A stretch of 64,000 nt of DNA from Xylophilus sp. Leaf220 (GCF_001421705.1 NZ_LMKO01000001.1:734170-798169), one strand, 5' to 3'; positions 16,834-25,911 are shown, counted from the first letter of the stretch. Notes: a model not told the origin generated them from the sequence alone. Numbers and translations: made by a program.

Positions 16834-17814
16834 ATGGCCGTATTCACCGAAGTCTCCGCGGACGAGGCACGCAAACTGATGCGCCAGCTGCGGCTGGGCG
16901 AACTGCTGGAGCTGCGCGGCATCGCCGGCGGCATCGAGAACACCAACTACTTCGCCACCACCTGGCAGGAAGGCGATGCCGACACGCCCGGCCGCCAGGC
17001 CGAGTTCGTGCTGACCCTGTTCGAGCGGCTGACGGCCGAGCAGCTGCCCTTCTACCTGTACCTGATGCAGCACCTGGCCGCCCGCGGCATCCCGGTGCCC
17101 GATCCGGCGCCCGACCGCACCGGCAACGTGCTGCACCAGCTCTGCGGCAAGCCCGCCGCGGTGGTGAACCGGCTGCGCGGCGCGAGCGAACTGAAGCCCG
17201 GCGCGGCGCATTGCCGTGCCCTGGGCGAGATGCTGGCCCGGATGCACCTGGCCGGCCGCGACTTCTCCCGGATCCAGCCCAACCTGCGCGGCCTGGCCTG
17301 GTGGAACGAGGTGGTGCCCAGCGTGCTGCCCCACCTGGAGCCCGCCCAGGCGACGCTGCTGCGGTCCGAGCTGGCCTACCAGAACCATGTGGCCGCATCG
17401 CCCGACTACACGGCGCTGCCGCGCGGCCCGGTGCATGCCGACCTGTTCCGCGACAACGCGATGTTCGACGGCGAGACGCTCACCGGCTTCTTCGACTTCT
17501 ACTTCGCCGGCTGGGACAGCTTCGCCTTCGACCTGGCGGTGTGCCTGAACGACTGGTGCATCGACTGGACCACCGGCCTGCAGGACGATGCCCGGGCCGA
17601 CGCCCTGCTGCAGGCCTACGCCGCGGTGCGTCCGCTGGAGCCGGCCGAGCGTGTCCTGATGCCCGCGATGCTGCGCGCCGCGGCGCTGCGCTTCTGGATC
17701 TCGCGGCTGTGGGACTTCCACCTGCCGCGCCAGGCCGCGCTGCTTACGCCGCACGATCCGACCCATTTCGAGCGGGTGCTGCGCGGCCGCGTCGATGCCC
17801 TCTGCGCCGCTTGA
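16834..17814 (+). CDS. thrB: Homoserine kinase (ThrB, aminoglycoside-phosphotransferase fold)
   Basis: It phosphorylates homoserine in threonine biosynthesis. The 326 residues are of the choline-kinase-like ThrB type used by many proteobacteria: IAGGIENTNYF near the start, the catalytic loop HADLFRDNAMFDG and the metal-binding segment FFDFYFAGWDSFAFDLA. Start ATG at 16834 gives MAVFTEVS, the usual family opening. The gene is followed after 22 bases by a BPSS1780-type membrane protein, likely in the same transcript. Confidence 0.95.
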   Translation: MAVFTEVSADEARKLMRQLRLGELLELRGIAGGIENTNYFATTWQEGDADTPGRQAEFVLTLFERLTAEQLPFYLYLMQHLAARGIPVPDPAPDRTGNVLHQLCGKPAAVVNRLRGASELKPGAAHCRALGEMLARMHLAGRDFSRIQPNLRGLAWWNEVVPSVLPHLEPAQATLLRSELAYQNHVAASPDYTALPRGPVHADLFRDNAMFDGETLTGFFDFYFAGWDSFAFDLAVCLNDWCIDWTTGLQDDARADALLQAYAAVRPLEPAERVLMPAMLRAAALRFWISRLWDFHLPRQAALLTPHDPTHFERVLRGRVDALCAA

Positions 17815-17836
17815 ACGGCGCGATCCCACCGCTTCC

Positions 17837-18643
17837 ATGCAACTCCATATCGTCCCTGCACGCACCGGCCTGCAATGGGTCCGCTCCGGCATGCGTCTCT
17901 TCGCGCGGCAGCCGCTGTCGCTGGCGGTGCTGTTCCTGTTCATGCAGCTGCTCAGCTCGGTGCTGGCGGTGGTGCCGATCGTCGGCGTGGCGGCGGCCCT
18001 GGTGCTGACGCCGGTGTTCCTGGCCGGCATGGTGGCCGGCGCGCACGAGGCCGCGCAGGGCCGCCCGGCCCGCGCCGGCCTGCTCTTCGCCGGGCTGCGC
18101 CAGGGCAAGCCGCGCACCGTCGCGATGCTGCTGCTGGGCGTCTTCTTCGCCGTGGCCTGCGTGCTGGTGATGGGCGCGGCCTCGCTGCTGGACGACGGCG
18201 CCGCCGCGGCCGACACCCGGATGGACCGCGAGACCCTGATGCGCGACGGCGTGCCCGGCTGGCTGTGGTTCACCCTGGCGCTTACCGTGCCGCTGCTGCT
18301 GCTGTTCTCGAACGCCGCGGCGCTGGTCTACTGGTACGGGGTGACGCCGGCCAAGAGCGTGTTCTTCGGCCTGGTGGCGGCGCTGCGCAACGCGGGTGCC
18401 TGCATGGTGTTCCTGCTGGCCTGGATCGTGGTGTTCATCGGCTGCGGCATGGCGGTGGGGGTGCTGGCCACGCTGCTGGCACTGGTGCTGGGCGGGGGCT
18501 CGTCGGCCTCGGCGCTGCTGACGGTCGGCCTGGTGGCCGGGTCGATGCTGGTGATCGCCAGCATGTTCTTCGCTTCGATATACCCGGCTTTTATCGCTTG
18601 CTTTGGGCCGCCACCCGACGATACTGGCGGCACCTCCCTCTAA
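17837..18643 (+). CDS. BPSS1780-family integral membrane protein
   Basis: The 268 residues have about six membrane helices and the opening QLHIVPARTGLQWVRSGMRL with FARQPL, which is characteristic of the BPSS1780 family (function unknown, common in Burkholderiales). I start at ATG 17837; an in-frame ATG at 17795 would overlap the end of thrB and has no better ribosome site. Co-transcription with thrB is likely. The last 25 codons are richer in A and T than the rest. Confidence 0.85.
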   Translation: MQLHIVPARTGLQWVRSGMRLFARQPLSLAVLFLFMQLLSSVLAVVPIVGVAAALVLTPVFLAGMVAGAHEAAQGRPARAGLLFAGLRQGKPRTVAMLLLGVFFAVACVLVMGAASLLDDGAAAADTRMDRETLMRDGVPGWLWFTLALTVPLLLLFSNAAALVYWYGVTPAKSVFFGLVAALRNAGACMVFLLAWIVVFIGCGMAVGVLATLLALVLGGGSSASALLTVGLVAGSMLVIASMFFASIYPAFIACFGPPPDDTGGTSL

Positions 18644-18655
18644 CCGGTCACGCCG

Positions 18656-19432
18656 ATGCGCACAGCCTTCCCGGAAGCCCGACCCGATGCGGACGTGTTC
18701 TGGTTCCGCCGCCGCGATTTCCTCCGCAGTGCCGCCGCCTGGACCGCCGCCGGCGGCACCGCCGCCCAGGCGCAGAGCCGCGGCAACATCGTGGCGCTGC
18801 AGGGCGACGTGCTGCGCAACGGCCAGCGGCTCTCGCCCGACGCCACCATCGTCACCGGCGACACGCTGCAGACCGGCCCCGGCTCCAGCCTGGTCTTCGT
18901 CATCGGCGGCGACGCGTTCCGGATGCGGCCCGAATCGCACCTGGTGGTCGAGCGCGGCGCTACGCTGCACACGGTCAGCCTGCTGCGGCTGGCCACCGGC
19001 GCGGTCACCAGCGTCTGGAGCCGCGGCCCGCAGCGCGCCATCCTCACCCCGACGCTGACCGCCGGCATCCGCGGCACCGGCGTCTACACCCAGGTCTACG
19101 GCGGCGAGAACCCCCGCACCTACTTCTGCAACTGCTACGGCACGGTCGACCTGGTGGCCGGCACCGACAAGCTGACCAGCCGTGCCGACTACCACCAGCC
19201 GTTCTGGAGCCAGCGCGACCCGGTCGACGGCACCGGCCGGCAACTGCTGCCGGCGCCCCCGATGAACCACTCCGACGAGGAGCTGGAAGTGCTGGCCCGG
19301 CTGGTGCGCCAGCGCACGGCCTGGCAGGTGGCGGGCCGCACCGGCGCGAAGGACGGGCTGGGCCAACTGGACCCGGTGCCGGGCATGCAGCACCCGGCAC
19401 TGCGGGCGCGCCCGCCCTCCGCCGCACGCTGA
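18656..19432 (+). CDS. Tat-exported FecR-domain protein
   Basis: The 258 residues start with a twin-arginine motif (RRRDFLRSAAA, about 18-28) and hydrophobic stretch ending at AQAQS, so export by Tat is expected. A FecR-like beta domain follows (about 45-145): GNIVALQGDVLRNGQRL, VTGDTLQTGPGSSLVFVIGG and TLTAGIRGTGVY. It contains a Cys-x-Cys (FCNCYG) at about residues 160-165. No ECF sigma factor or TonB receptor is next to it, so it is not a classical FecR regulator. It starts 12 bases after the BPSS1780 gene, so the genes may be co-transcribed. Function is unknown. Confidence 0.82.
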   Translation: MRTAFPEARPDADVFWFRRRDFLRSAAAWTAAGGTAAQAQSRGNIVALQGDVLRNGQRLSPDATIVTGDTLQTGPGSSLVFVIGGDAFRMRPESHLVVERGATLHTVSLLRLATGAVTSVWSRGPQRAILTPTLTAGIRGTGVYTQVYGGENPRTYFCNCYGTVDLVAGTDKLTSRADYHQPFWSQRDPVDGTGRQLLPAPPMNHSDEELEVLARLVRQRTAWQVAGRTGAKDGLGQLDPVPGMQHPALRARPPSAAR

Positions 19433-19495
19433 GCCGCAGGGCGACGCAGCAGCGCGGAGGAGGCAGCGCCGCTCAGGCGGCCGGCCGCGCCCGGC

Positions 19496-21913
19496 TCACA
19501 CCGGCGTGAGCTTGGCCACCGACAGCGCCAGCCACTTCACCCCGTGCCGCGGGAAGTTCACCTGGGCCCGCGCGTCGGCGCCGGTGCCCTCGATCGCGAG
19601 CACCGTGCCTTCGCCGAACTTGGTGTGGAACACCTGCATTCCCGACCGCAGCCCGTGCGAGGGCGCCGCCTTCTGCACCGGCACCGGCGGGCTGGCGAAG
19701 GACGCGGAATCGGAGCCGAATCGGCCGTAAGCCGGCGAGCCGCCTCGGCCTCCAGCTACGGAATTCATAGCAAATCCGCCGCTGCTGCCGCCGCTGTTGC
19801 CGAAGCCCTGCTGCCGCGGGGTGATCCACTTCAGCGCCGACTCGGGCAGCTCCTCGAAGAAGCGGCTCTTGACGTTGTAGCGGGTCTGGCCGTGCAGCAT
19901 CCGGGTCTGCGAATGGCTGAGGTACAGGCGCTTGCGGGCCCGGGTGATGGCGACGTACATCAGCCGGCGCTCTTCCTCCAGGCCGTCGCGGTCGCTCATC
20001 GAGTTCTCGTGCGGGAAGAGGCCCTCCTCCATGCCGCCGATGAAGACGCCGTCGAACTCCAGGCCCTTCGAGGCGTGCACCGTCATCAGCTGCACCGCGT
20101 CCTGGCCGGCCTGGGCCTGGTTGTCGCCCGATTCGAGCGCGGCATGGGTCAGGAAGGCGGCCAGCGGGCTCAGCGTCTCGCCGGTGTCGGCGTCGGGCGG
20201 CAGGGGCATCGGCTCGTCGAGCAGCGGGATGGACGGGTCCAGGCCCTGGCTGGCGGGCGACTGGCGCAGCTCGTCGACCGGCAGCGCCACCGTGTCGCGG
20301 CCGAAACCCTCCTGGGTGACGAAGCTCTCGGCCGCGTTCACCAGTTCCTCCAGGTTCTCGATCCGGTCGGCGCCTTCGCGGTCGGCCTTGTAGTGCTCGA
20401 CCAGGTCGCTGTGCTGCAGCACCAGCTCGACGATCTCGCGCAGCGAGATGCCCTGGGTCTGCTCGCGCATCACGTCGATCCGGGCGACGAAAGCGCCCAG
20501 GTTGGCGCCCGCCTTGCCGGGCACGGTGCTCACCGCGTCGTGCAGCGAGGTGCCGGCGGCGCGCGCCGCGTCCTGCAGCTGCTCCAGGCTGCGGGCGCCG
20601 ATGCCGCGCGGCGGGAAGTTGACGACCCGCAGGAAGCTGGTGTCGTCGTGCGGGTTCTCCAGCAGCCGCAGGTAGGCCAGTGCGTGCTTGATCTCGGCCC
20701 GCTCGAAGAAGCGCAGGCCGCCGTACACCCGGTAGGGCATCGCGGCATTGAAGAGCGCGGTTTCGATCACCCGGCTCTGGGCGTTGCTGCGGTAGAGGAT
20801 CGCGATTTCCTTGCGCTGGAAGCCGGGCTCGGTGCCGTTGTCCCGCACCAGCTGGCGGATCTCGTCGACCATCCACTGCGCCTCGGCGAAGTCGCTGGTC
20901 GCCTCGAACACCCGCACCGGCTCGCCGGGGCCCTGGTCGGTGCGCAGGTTCTTGCCCAGGCGCCGGGTGTTGTGGCTGATCAGCTCGTTGGCCGAGTCGA
21001 GGATGTTGCTGTAGCTGCGGTAGTTCTGCTCCAGCTTGATCTGGTGGTGCACGTCGAACTCGCGCACGAAGTCGGCCATGTTGCCCACGTTGGCGCCGCG
21101 GAAGGCGTAGATGCTCTGGTCGTCGTCGCCCACGGCCAGCACGCTGCTGCCGGGGCCGGCCAGTTGCTTCAGCCAGGCGTACTGCAGCTTGTTGGTGTCC
21201 TGGAACTCGTCGACCAGGATGTGGCGGAAGCGCCGCTGGTAGTGCTCGCGCAGCGGATCGTTGTCCCGCAGCAGCTCGTAGCTGCGCAGCATCAGCTCGC
21301 CGAAATCGACCACGCCCTCGCGCTGGCACTGCTCCTCGTAGAGCTGGTAGAGCTCGACCTTCTTGCGGTCGTCCTCGTTGCGCGCCTCGACGTCGCCGGG
21401 CCGCAGGCCGTCTTCCTTGGCGCCCGAGATGAACCACTGCGTCTGCTTGGCCGGGAAACGCTCGTCGTCGACCTTGTACTGCTTCATCAGCCGCTTGATG
21501 GCCGAGAGCTGGTCCTGCGTGTCGAGGATCTGGAAGGCCGACGGCAGGTTGGCCAGCTTGTAGTGGGCCCGCAGCAGCCGGTTGCACAGGCCGTGGAAGG
21601 TGCCGATCCACATGCCGCGCACGTTGACCGGCAGCATCGCCGACAGGCGCACCGCCATTTCCTTGGCGGCCTTGTTGGTGAAGGTGACCGCCAGGATGCC
21701 GCCGGGCGACACGTGGCCGTTCTGCAGCAGCCAGGCGATGCGGGTGGTGAGCACCCGCGTCTTGCCGGAGCCCGCGCCGGCCAGGATCAGCGCATGGTCG
21801 TTGGGCAATGTGACCGCGGCGCGCTGCTCCGGGTTGAGGGTGGCGATCAGGGGCGATTCGCCGGGGGGGGCGGACGGATGGTGGAGCGCCGTCGGCGGGT
21901 CTTGTGGGAACAT
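19496..21913 (-). CDS. uvrD: ATP-dependent DNA helicase UvrD/PcrA
   Basis: UvrD unwinds DNA 3' to 5' in nucleotide-excision and mismatch repair. The 805 residues show all superfamily 1A motifs: Q motif LNPEQRAAV, Walker A GAGSGKTRVL, DEFQDTN, GDDDQSIYAFRGA, LEQNYRS, VMTVHASKGLEFD and VAITRARKRLYL. Start is ATG 21913; further upstream the frame overlaps the divergent rhomboid start. In the C-terminal linker, bases 19729-19774 are a copy of the dispersed hairpin repeat translated in frame as GFAMNSVAGGRGGSPAYG, just before the terminal Tudor-like domain (about residues 755-805). Confidence 0.97.
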   Translation of the reverse strand: MFPQDPPTALHHPSAPPGESPLIATLNPEQRAAVTLPNDHALILAGAGSGKTRVLTTRIAWLLQNGHVSPGGILAVTFTNKAAKEMAVRLSAMLPVNVRGMWIGTFHGLCNRLLRAHYKLANLPSAFQILDTQDQLSAIKRLMKQYKVDDERFPAKQTQWFISGAKEDGLRPGDVEARNEDDRKKVELYQLYEEQCQREGVVDFGELMLRSYELLRDNDPLREHYQRRFRHILVDEFQDTNKLQYAWLKQLAGPGSSVLAVGDDDQSIYAFRGANVGNMADFVREFDVHHQIKLEQNYRSYSNILDSANELISHNTRRLGKNLRTDQGPGEPVRVFEATSDFAEAQWMVDEIRQLVRDNGTEPGFQRKEIAILYRSNAQSRVIETALFNAAMPYRVYGGLRFFERAEIKHALAYLRLLENPHDDTSFLRVVNFPPRGIGARSLEQLQDAARAAGTSLHDAVSTVPGKAGANLGAFVARIDVMREQTQGISLREIVELVLQHSDLVEHYKADREGADRIENLEELVNAAESFVTQEGFGRDTVALPVDELRQSPASQGLDPSIPLLDEPMPLPPDADTGETLSPLAAFLTHAALESGDNQAQAGQDAVQLMTVHASKGLEFDGVFIGGMEEGLFPHENSMSDRDGLEEERRLMYVAITRARKRLYLSHSQTRMLHGQTRYNVKSRFFEELPESALKWITPRQQGFGNSGGSSGGFAMNSVAGGRGGSPAYGRFGSDSASFASPPVPVQKAAPSHGLRSGMQVFHTKFGEGTVLAIEGTGADARAQVNFPRHGVKWLALSVAKLTPV
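19729..19774 (-). repeat. Dispersed hairpin repeat, copy 2 (inside uvrD coding sequence)
   Basis: Read on the minus strand, this segment aligns without gaps to the copy at 25763-25808 with about 36 of 46 bases identical (hand alignment), keeping TTGCTATG, TTCC, TAGCTGGA, GCCG and TCGCCGGCT. It is a multiple-of-three insertion-like segment and stays in frame in uvrD. Confidence 0.75.
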
Positions 21914-21983
21914 CCCGGCATTGTAGGAAGCGCACCCTCCGCGGCGCCTCCGCCCTCTCCATACCGCAGCGCAGCGCCCCGCC

Positions 21984-23456
21984 ATGTTCTACGCCATCCC
22001 GCTCGACAGCAAGCCCGACTGGCGCAACCCGCCGTGGATGACGGTGCTGCTGATCCTCGTCAACATGGCTGTCTTCTGGGGCCCGCAGCGCACCGAGGAC
22101 ACGGCCGAGCAGAAGGCCACCGCCTTCTACGCCCGCAGCGTGCTGCCGGCGCTGGAGCTGCCGGCCTTCCTGGACCACCTCGATGCCGAGCGGGTCCCGC
22201 AGGCCGCCGCGCTGCGGCGCGCCTACCAGGCCGGCCACAAGGGCCCCGTGCTGGACGCGATGGAGCACGACACCGCCTTCATGTCCAGGTTGCGCGCGGG
22301 CGGCGTGGTTTCCGCCGCCCATGCGCAGCATGCCGAGTGGCAGGCCGACCGGGCGCGGTACGAGCGACTGCGCCCTGCGCCCTTCACCGACCGCTGGGCG
22401 CAGGATTTCCGGCCCGACGCCCCCGCGCGTCCGGTGACCTGGCTCACCGCGGCCTTCCTGCACGGCAGCACCGGGCACCTGGTCGGCAACATGGTGTTCC
22501 TCTTCATGTTCGGCTTCACGCTGGAGTTGGCCATGGGCCGCACCGCCTACCTGGGCGCGTACCTGCTCGGGGCCCTCGGTGCGGGCGCGATGGCGGCCTG
22601 GGCCTACGGCGGCCAGCGCGGCATCGGCCTGGGCGCCTCGGGCGCGGTGTCGGCCCTGATGGCGATGTACGCGGTGCACTACCGGCTGCGGCGGGTGCGG
22701 TTCTTCTACCAGCTGTTCTTCTATTTCAACTATGCGCGGCTGCCGGCGCTGGTGCTGCTGCCGGCGTGGATCGCGCAGGAGCTGCTGCAGCATGCCGCCG
22801 GCCGGCAGGGCGTGGGCTACATGACCCACCTGGGCGGGCTGCTGACCGGCGCCGCGGTGATGGGCGCGTGGCTGCTGGCGCACCGCGCCCGTGGAGCCGG
22901 GGCCGCCGATGCGCCGCCTGCGCAGGGGCAGGACGACGGCCACACCGCCCAGGTCGAGAACGCCCGCCGCCTCACCGGCGCGCTGGAGTTCGACCGGGCC
23001 TGCGCCGCCTGGCGCCGCGCCGCCGCGCTGCGGCCGCAGGACGCGGCCACGCTGAAGGCCTGGTTCCACCTGGCCCGCGGCTGGCCCGACCGCGACGACT
23101 TCCACCACGCCGCGCGGGCGATCTTCCGGCTGCGGCCGCACGACAGCGGCACCGTCGCGCTCCAGCACGCCACCTACCGCACCTACGTCGACCTGGCGAT
23201 GCCGGCCGTGCGCATCCCGCCCGACGATATGGTGCGGCTGGCCCAGCGCTTCTGCCAGGCGCACCAGTGGGAAGACGTGGAGCAGCTGTGCCGCGCGCTG
23301 CTGGCCGCCGCGCCGACCCATCCGCAGCTGGCCGACACGCTGTGCCGCTGCGCCAACGGACTGCTGCAGGTCGGGCAGCAGGTGCGGGCCCGCCGCTGGC
23401 TGCCGCACCTGCAGCGGCTGGCGCCGGACGACGCGGCGACGCGGGCCCTGGCCTGA
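21984..23456 (+). CDS. Rhomboid-family intramembrane serine protease with TPR-like tail
   Basis: Rhomboids cleave membrane helices within the bilayer. The 490 residues have a first helix (about 18-35), a long soluble insert (about 36-150), then the rhomboid core with HGSTGHLVGNMVF (His and Asn of the oxyanion site), the nucleophile in LGASGAVSALMA and the partner His in YMTHLGGLL. Helices end near residue 300. The C-terminal 190 residues are soluble, Ala/Arg-rich and helical, with TPR-like repeats (ALEFDRACAAWRRAAALRP and later units). This tail and the insert between helices 1 and 2 are longer than in GlpG. It is divergent from uvrD by 70 bases. Confidence 0.88.
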   Translation: MFYAIPLDSKPDWRNPPWMTVLLILVNMAVFWGPQRTEDTAEQKATAFYARSVLPALELPAFLDHLDAERVPQAAALRRAYQAGHKGPVLDAMEHDTAFMSRLRAGGVVSAAHAQHAEWQADRARYERLRPAPFTDRWAQDFRPDAPARPVTWLTAAFLHGSTGHLVGNMVFLFMFGFTLELAMGRTAYLGAYLLGALGAGAMAAWAYGGQRGIGLGASGAVSALMAMYAVHYRLRRVRFFYQLFFYFNYARLPALVLLPAWIAQELLQHAAGRQGVGYMTHLGGLLTGAAVMGAWLLAHRARGAGAADAPPAQGQDDGHTAQVENARRLTGALEFDRACAAWRRAAALRPQDAATLKAWFHLARGWPDRDDFHHAARAIFRLRPHDSGTVALQHATYRTYVDLAMPAVRIPPDDMVRLAQRFCQAHQWEDVEQLCRALLAAAPTHPQLADTLCRCANGLLQVGQQVRARRWLPHLQRLAPDDAATRALA

Positions 23457-23554
23457 CGCGCGATCCGACGCGGCCCCAGTCGTGAAGAGGATCCGGCGCG
23501 ACGCACAGGCTGCCGGCCGCGCGGCGGGGGGCCCGGAGACGGCCCCGGCCGCTA

Positions 23555-24901
23555 TCAGGCGGCGCTGGCCTCGCGCACGACGGGCGGTGCGGTGCCGGCA
23601 TCGCGCGGCGCGGCCGATGCCGCCGGCAGGGTGTCGCGCAGCAGCCAGCGCACCTCCTGCACCTGCTCGCTCTGCGGATAGCGCGCCTCCAGGGTGCGCA
23701 GGATCTGCAGCGCCTGGTCGGTCCGGTGGTAGTGCTGCACGACGACCTGCGCGGCCAGCGCATAGACCTGCGGGATCAGCCGCTCCTGCGGAAAGCGCCT
23801 GTCGAATCCGGCGATGAGCTTCAGCGCGGCATCCGCATCGCCGCCGCGCCATGCGTGCCGGGCCATGCCCAGCACCGCGGCCGGATCGTCGGAGGCGAAG
23901 GCCGGATCGCGCGTGCGGCCGTCGCGCCACACCTGCAGCGCCTCGGAGAAGAAGCCGCCCCTCGCCAGGTGCCGGATGAAGGTCTGCCCGTGGCCCAGCA
24001 GCAGGCCGGTGTCGCCCGACAGCAGCACCGTGCGGTGGAAGCGGCGGTGCGCGGCGATGCTCTCGGGCTCGTCGTTCAGGGCCTGGCCGGCGATGCGGAC
24101 CGCGCCGCCGATGTCGCCCTCGCCCACCATCTTCGCCAGCTGGGCGTCGAGCGGCGACATGCCCGGCCGCACCGCGGGGCCGTCGCCCTCGCGCTCGGCC
24201 CCTGCCAGGGGCGCGATGTCGAGTGCCTCGTGGTGCTGGTACATCACGTAGCCGATCAATGCGGCCATCACCCACATGAAGTAGATGTTGAAGAACACGA
24301 AGGCCATCACGGTGAACCAGGTGCTGCGCCGGGGCAGCAGCAGGTCGGTCGCAATGCCCGAACCGCCCATCAGCAGCAGCAGGAAGACGCAGAGCGCCGC
24401 ATAGGGCCAGCCGATGGTGCGGATCGTGGAGATCGCCCGCGCCGGGTTGACCGCCTCCCGGAAGCTGCACGACTGCACCAGCACCATCACCACCGCCGGC
24501 AGCGACGCCGAGGTCGCCAGCATCACCAGATAGGCCAGCTTGGGATTGACGCGCGCGACCAGCACCGTCGCCAGGCCCTGGACCAGCAGCACCGCGAACA
24601 GCTTCCACGGCAGGTGGCGCAGGTCGGAATCGCGCTGGAGCGGGTAGTCGGCCACTCTCAGGATGCCGCGCGAGCCGAAATCGATCACCTTGCAGGCATA
24701 GCGGCTGGCCGCCAGCACCACGCCCAGCACCACCACCCCGAGCGCCAGCCCGCCGAACAGCATGAACAGCGGCTTGGCCAGCAGTGCCGCCGCCGAGATG
24801 AACAGCGCGTACAGCAACGGCGCGGTCTGCAGCGGAAACAGGAAAAAGGTGTTGAGCCGCTGCCAGAATGGCCGGATCGTCGGCGTGTCGGTCGTGTCCA
24901 T
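23555..24901 (-). CDS. Membrane protein of unknown function with helical-repeat C-terminus
   Basis: I do not recognise the family. The 448 residues have about six hydrophobic helices in the first 225 (for example 25-45, 49-70, 98-140, 165-185, 195-225), then a charged soluble half (about 240-430) rich in Ala, Arg and Asp with TPR-like units (DAQLAKMVGEGDIGGAVRIA, later AWRGGDADAALKLIAGFDRR). The layout, membrane domain plus helical repeats, mirrors the rhomboid protein next to it, from which it is separated by 99 bases on the opposite strand. ATG 24901 has a GGGGGAAG ribosome site. Confidence 0.7.
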   Translation of the reverse strand: MDTTDTPTIRPFWQRLNTFFLFPLQTAPLLYALFISAAALLAKPLFMLFGGLALGVVVLGVVLAASRYACKVIDFGSRGILRVADYPLQRDSDLRHLPWKLFAVLLVQGLATVLVARVNPKLAYLVMLATSASLPAVVMVLVQSCSFREAVNPARAISTIRTIGWPYAALCVFLLLLMGGSGIATDLLLPRRSTWFTVMAFVFFNIYFMWVMAALIGYVMYQHHEALDIAPLAGAEREGDGPAVRPGMSPLDAQLAKMVGEGDIGGAVRIAGQALNDEPESIAAHRRFHRTVLLSGDTGLLLGHGQTFIRHLARGGFFSEALQVWRDGRTRDPAFASDDPAAVLGMARHAWRGGDADAALKLIAGFDRRFPQERLIPQVYALAAQVVVQHYHRTDQALQILRTLEARYPQSEQVQEVRWLLRDTLPAASAAPRDAGTAPPVVREASAA

Positions 24902-25025
24902 GGTGCTTCCCCCGGATGTTATTTTTTATGACGCGGGCAGAGTAGCAGGCGAACGTCCACGGCCCCGACCGCCCATCCCATCGCTCTGCGGTGTTGCGCC
25001 CAACCCTTTTTGAAAGTAGTGCACC

Positions 25026-25751
25026 GTGCGCCCGACTGTTTCCCTCTCGTCTTTCGCACGGTCCGCCGCAGGGTGCGCGGGCCTCCTCACGGCCCTGGCG
25101 GGCCTGGCGCCCGGCGCGATGGCGCAGACGCTCTGCAACAGCGACGGCGCTCCTGCGCCCCGCGTGCTGCAGGAGCGCTTCCTGGACGCGGACTGCACCG
25201 GCTGCTGGTCGGGCGCCGCCTCCGGCCCGACGGTGCCGGCCCGCACGCTGACCCTCGACTGGATCGTGCCCTCGGCCACCGCGGCCAACGGCGCTGCGAT
25301 GTCGGCCGCCGCGCTGCCGGAGGCCCAGGCGCGGCTCGACGCGCTGCACCGGGCGGCGCCGTCGGCGGTCGAGACGCTGCAGGCGTCCGCCCCGGTCGGT
25401 GCGGCCCGGCAGGGCGCATTGCGGGTGGCACGCGGTGCGGCGGTGTCGGACTACGTGGGCGTGTCGATCGCCTGGAAACCGCCCCGCACCGCCACCGCGC
25501 CGGCGACCGCCTGGCTGGTGCTGGCCGAAGCCCTGCCCGCCGGCGCGGAAGGCTCGGCCGTCGAGCGCCTGCTGGTGCGCGGCGCGCTCACCCTGCGCTG
25601 GCAGCCGAAGGCCGGCACTGCCCTGTCGGAATCGCGGTCGATGCGGGTACCCGAGAGCGCCGACCCCTCGCGGCTGCGGATGGTGGGCTGGGTGGAGGAC
25701 GGCAGCGGCCGCATCCTGGCGGCCGCGGCGAGCGTCTGCCGGCCGACGTGA
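25026..25751 (+). CDS. Secreted protein of unknown function
   Basis: The 241 residues begin with a signal peptide (about 1-34, ending at AMAQ) followed by a mature protein with two Cys pairs early (CNSDG and DCTGCWSG) and a C-terminal Cys. No domain is recognised. The start is GTG at 25026 since no ATG precedes the signal peptide in frame. It is divergent from the membrane-protein gene with 124 bases between. A hairpin repeat copy directly downstream (25763-25820) probably terminates it. Confidence 0.65.
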   Translation: MRPTVSLSSFARSAAGCAGLLTALAGLAPGAMAQTLCNSDGAPAPRVLQERFLDADCTGCWSGAASGPTVPARTLTLDWIVPSATAANGAAMSAAALPEAQARLDALHRAAPSAVETLQASAPVGAARQGALRVARGAAVSDYVGVSIAWKPPRTATAPATAWLVLAEALPAGAEGSAVERLLVRGALTLRWQPKAGTALSESRSMRVPESADPSRLRMVGWVEDGSGRILAAAASVCRPT

Positions 25752-25762
25752 CGTCCCGAGGC

Positions 25763-25820
25763 ATTGCTATGTTTTCCATAGCTGGAAGCCGGCGCTCTTC
25801 GCCGGCTGCAGGCCTTTTTG
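25763..25820 (+). repeat. Dispersed hairpin repeat, copy 3, acting as terminator
   Basis: First hairpin GCTATG-TTTTC-CATAGC (25765-25781 region), then an eight-base perfect stem AGCCGGCG-CTCTT-CGCCGGCT followed eight bases on by five T. It lies 11 bases after the stop of the secreted-protein gene. Confidence 0.75.
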
Positions 25821-25851
25821 CTTCGAGAATGGCGTATCGCATCGGCACCGC

Positions 25852-25868
25852 CGTATAAGGTCTATACG
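25852..25868. promoter_or_regulatory. Operator-like inverted repeat upstream of guaC
   Basis: CGTATA-AGGTC-TATACG is a perfect six-base dyad with a five-base centre, about 30 bases upstream of a possible -10. Geometry fits a dimeric helix-turn-helix regulator such as GntR type, but none is encoded next to it. Confidence 0.4.
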
Positions 25869-25911
25869 CCCGCCGGCCGGTGCCCGAGAGCGTGCCTCCC
25901 TAGAATCAGCC

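Noticed and set aside
18570-18605. CGATA/TATCG segment at the end of the BPSS1780 gene as a further repeat copy
   Set aside because: It lacks the TAGCTGGA core and second hairpin of the repeat family.
19473-25349. A 1958-codon open frame on the minus strand
   Set aside because: It spans uvrD, the rhomboid and the membrane-protein gene in a different frame; the low complexity (Arg, Gly, Ala) is typical of GC-rich shadow frames.
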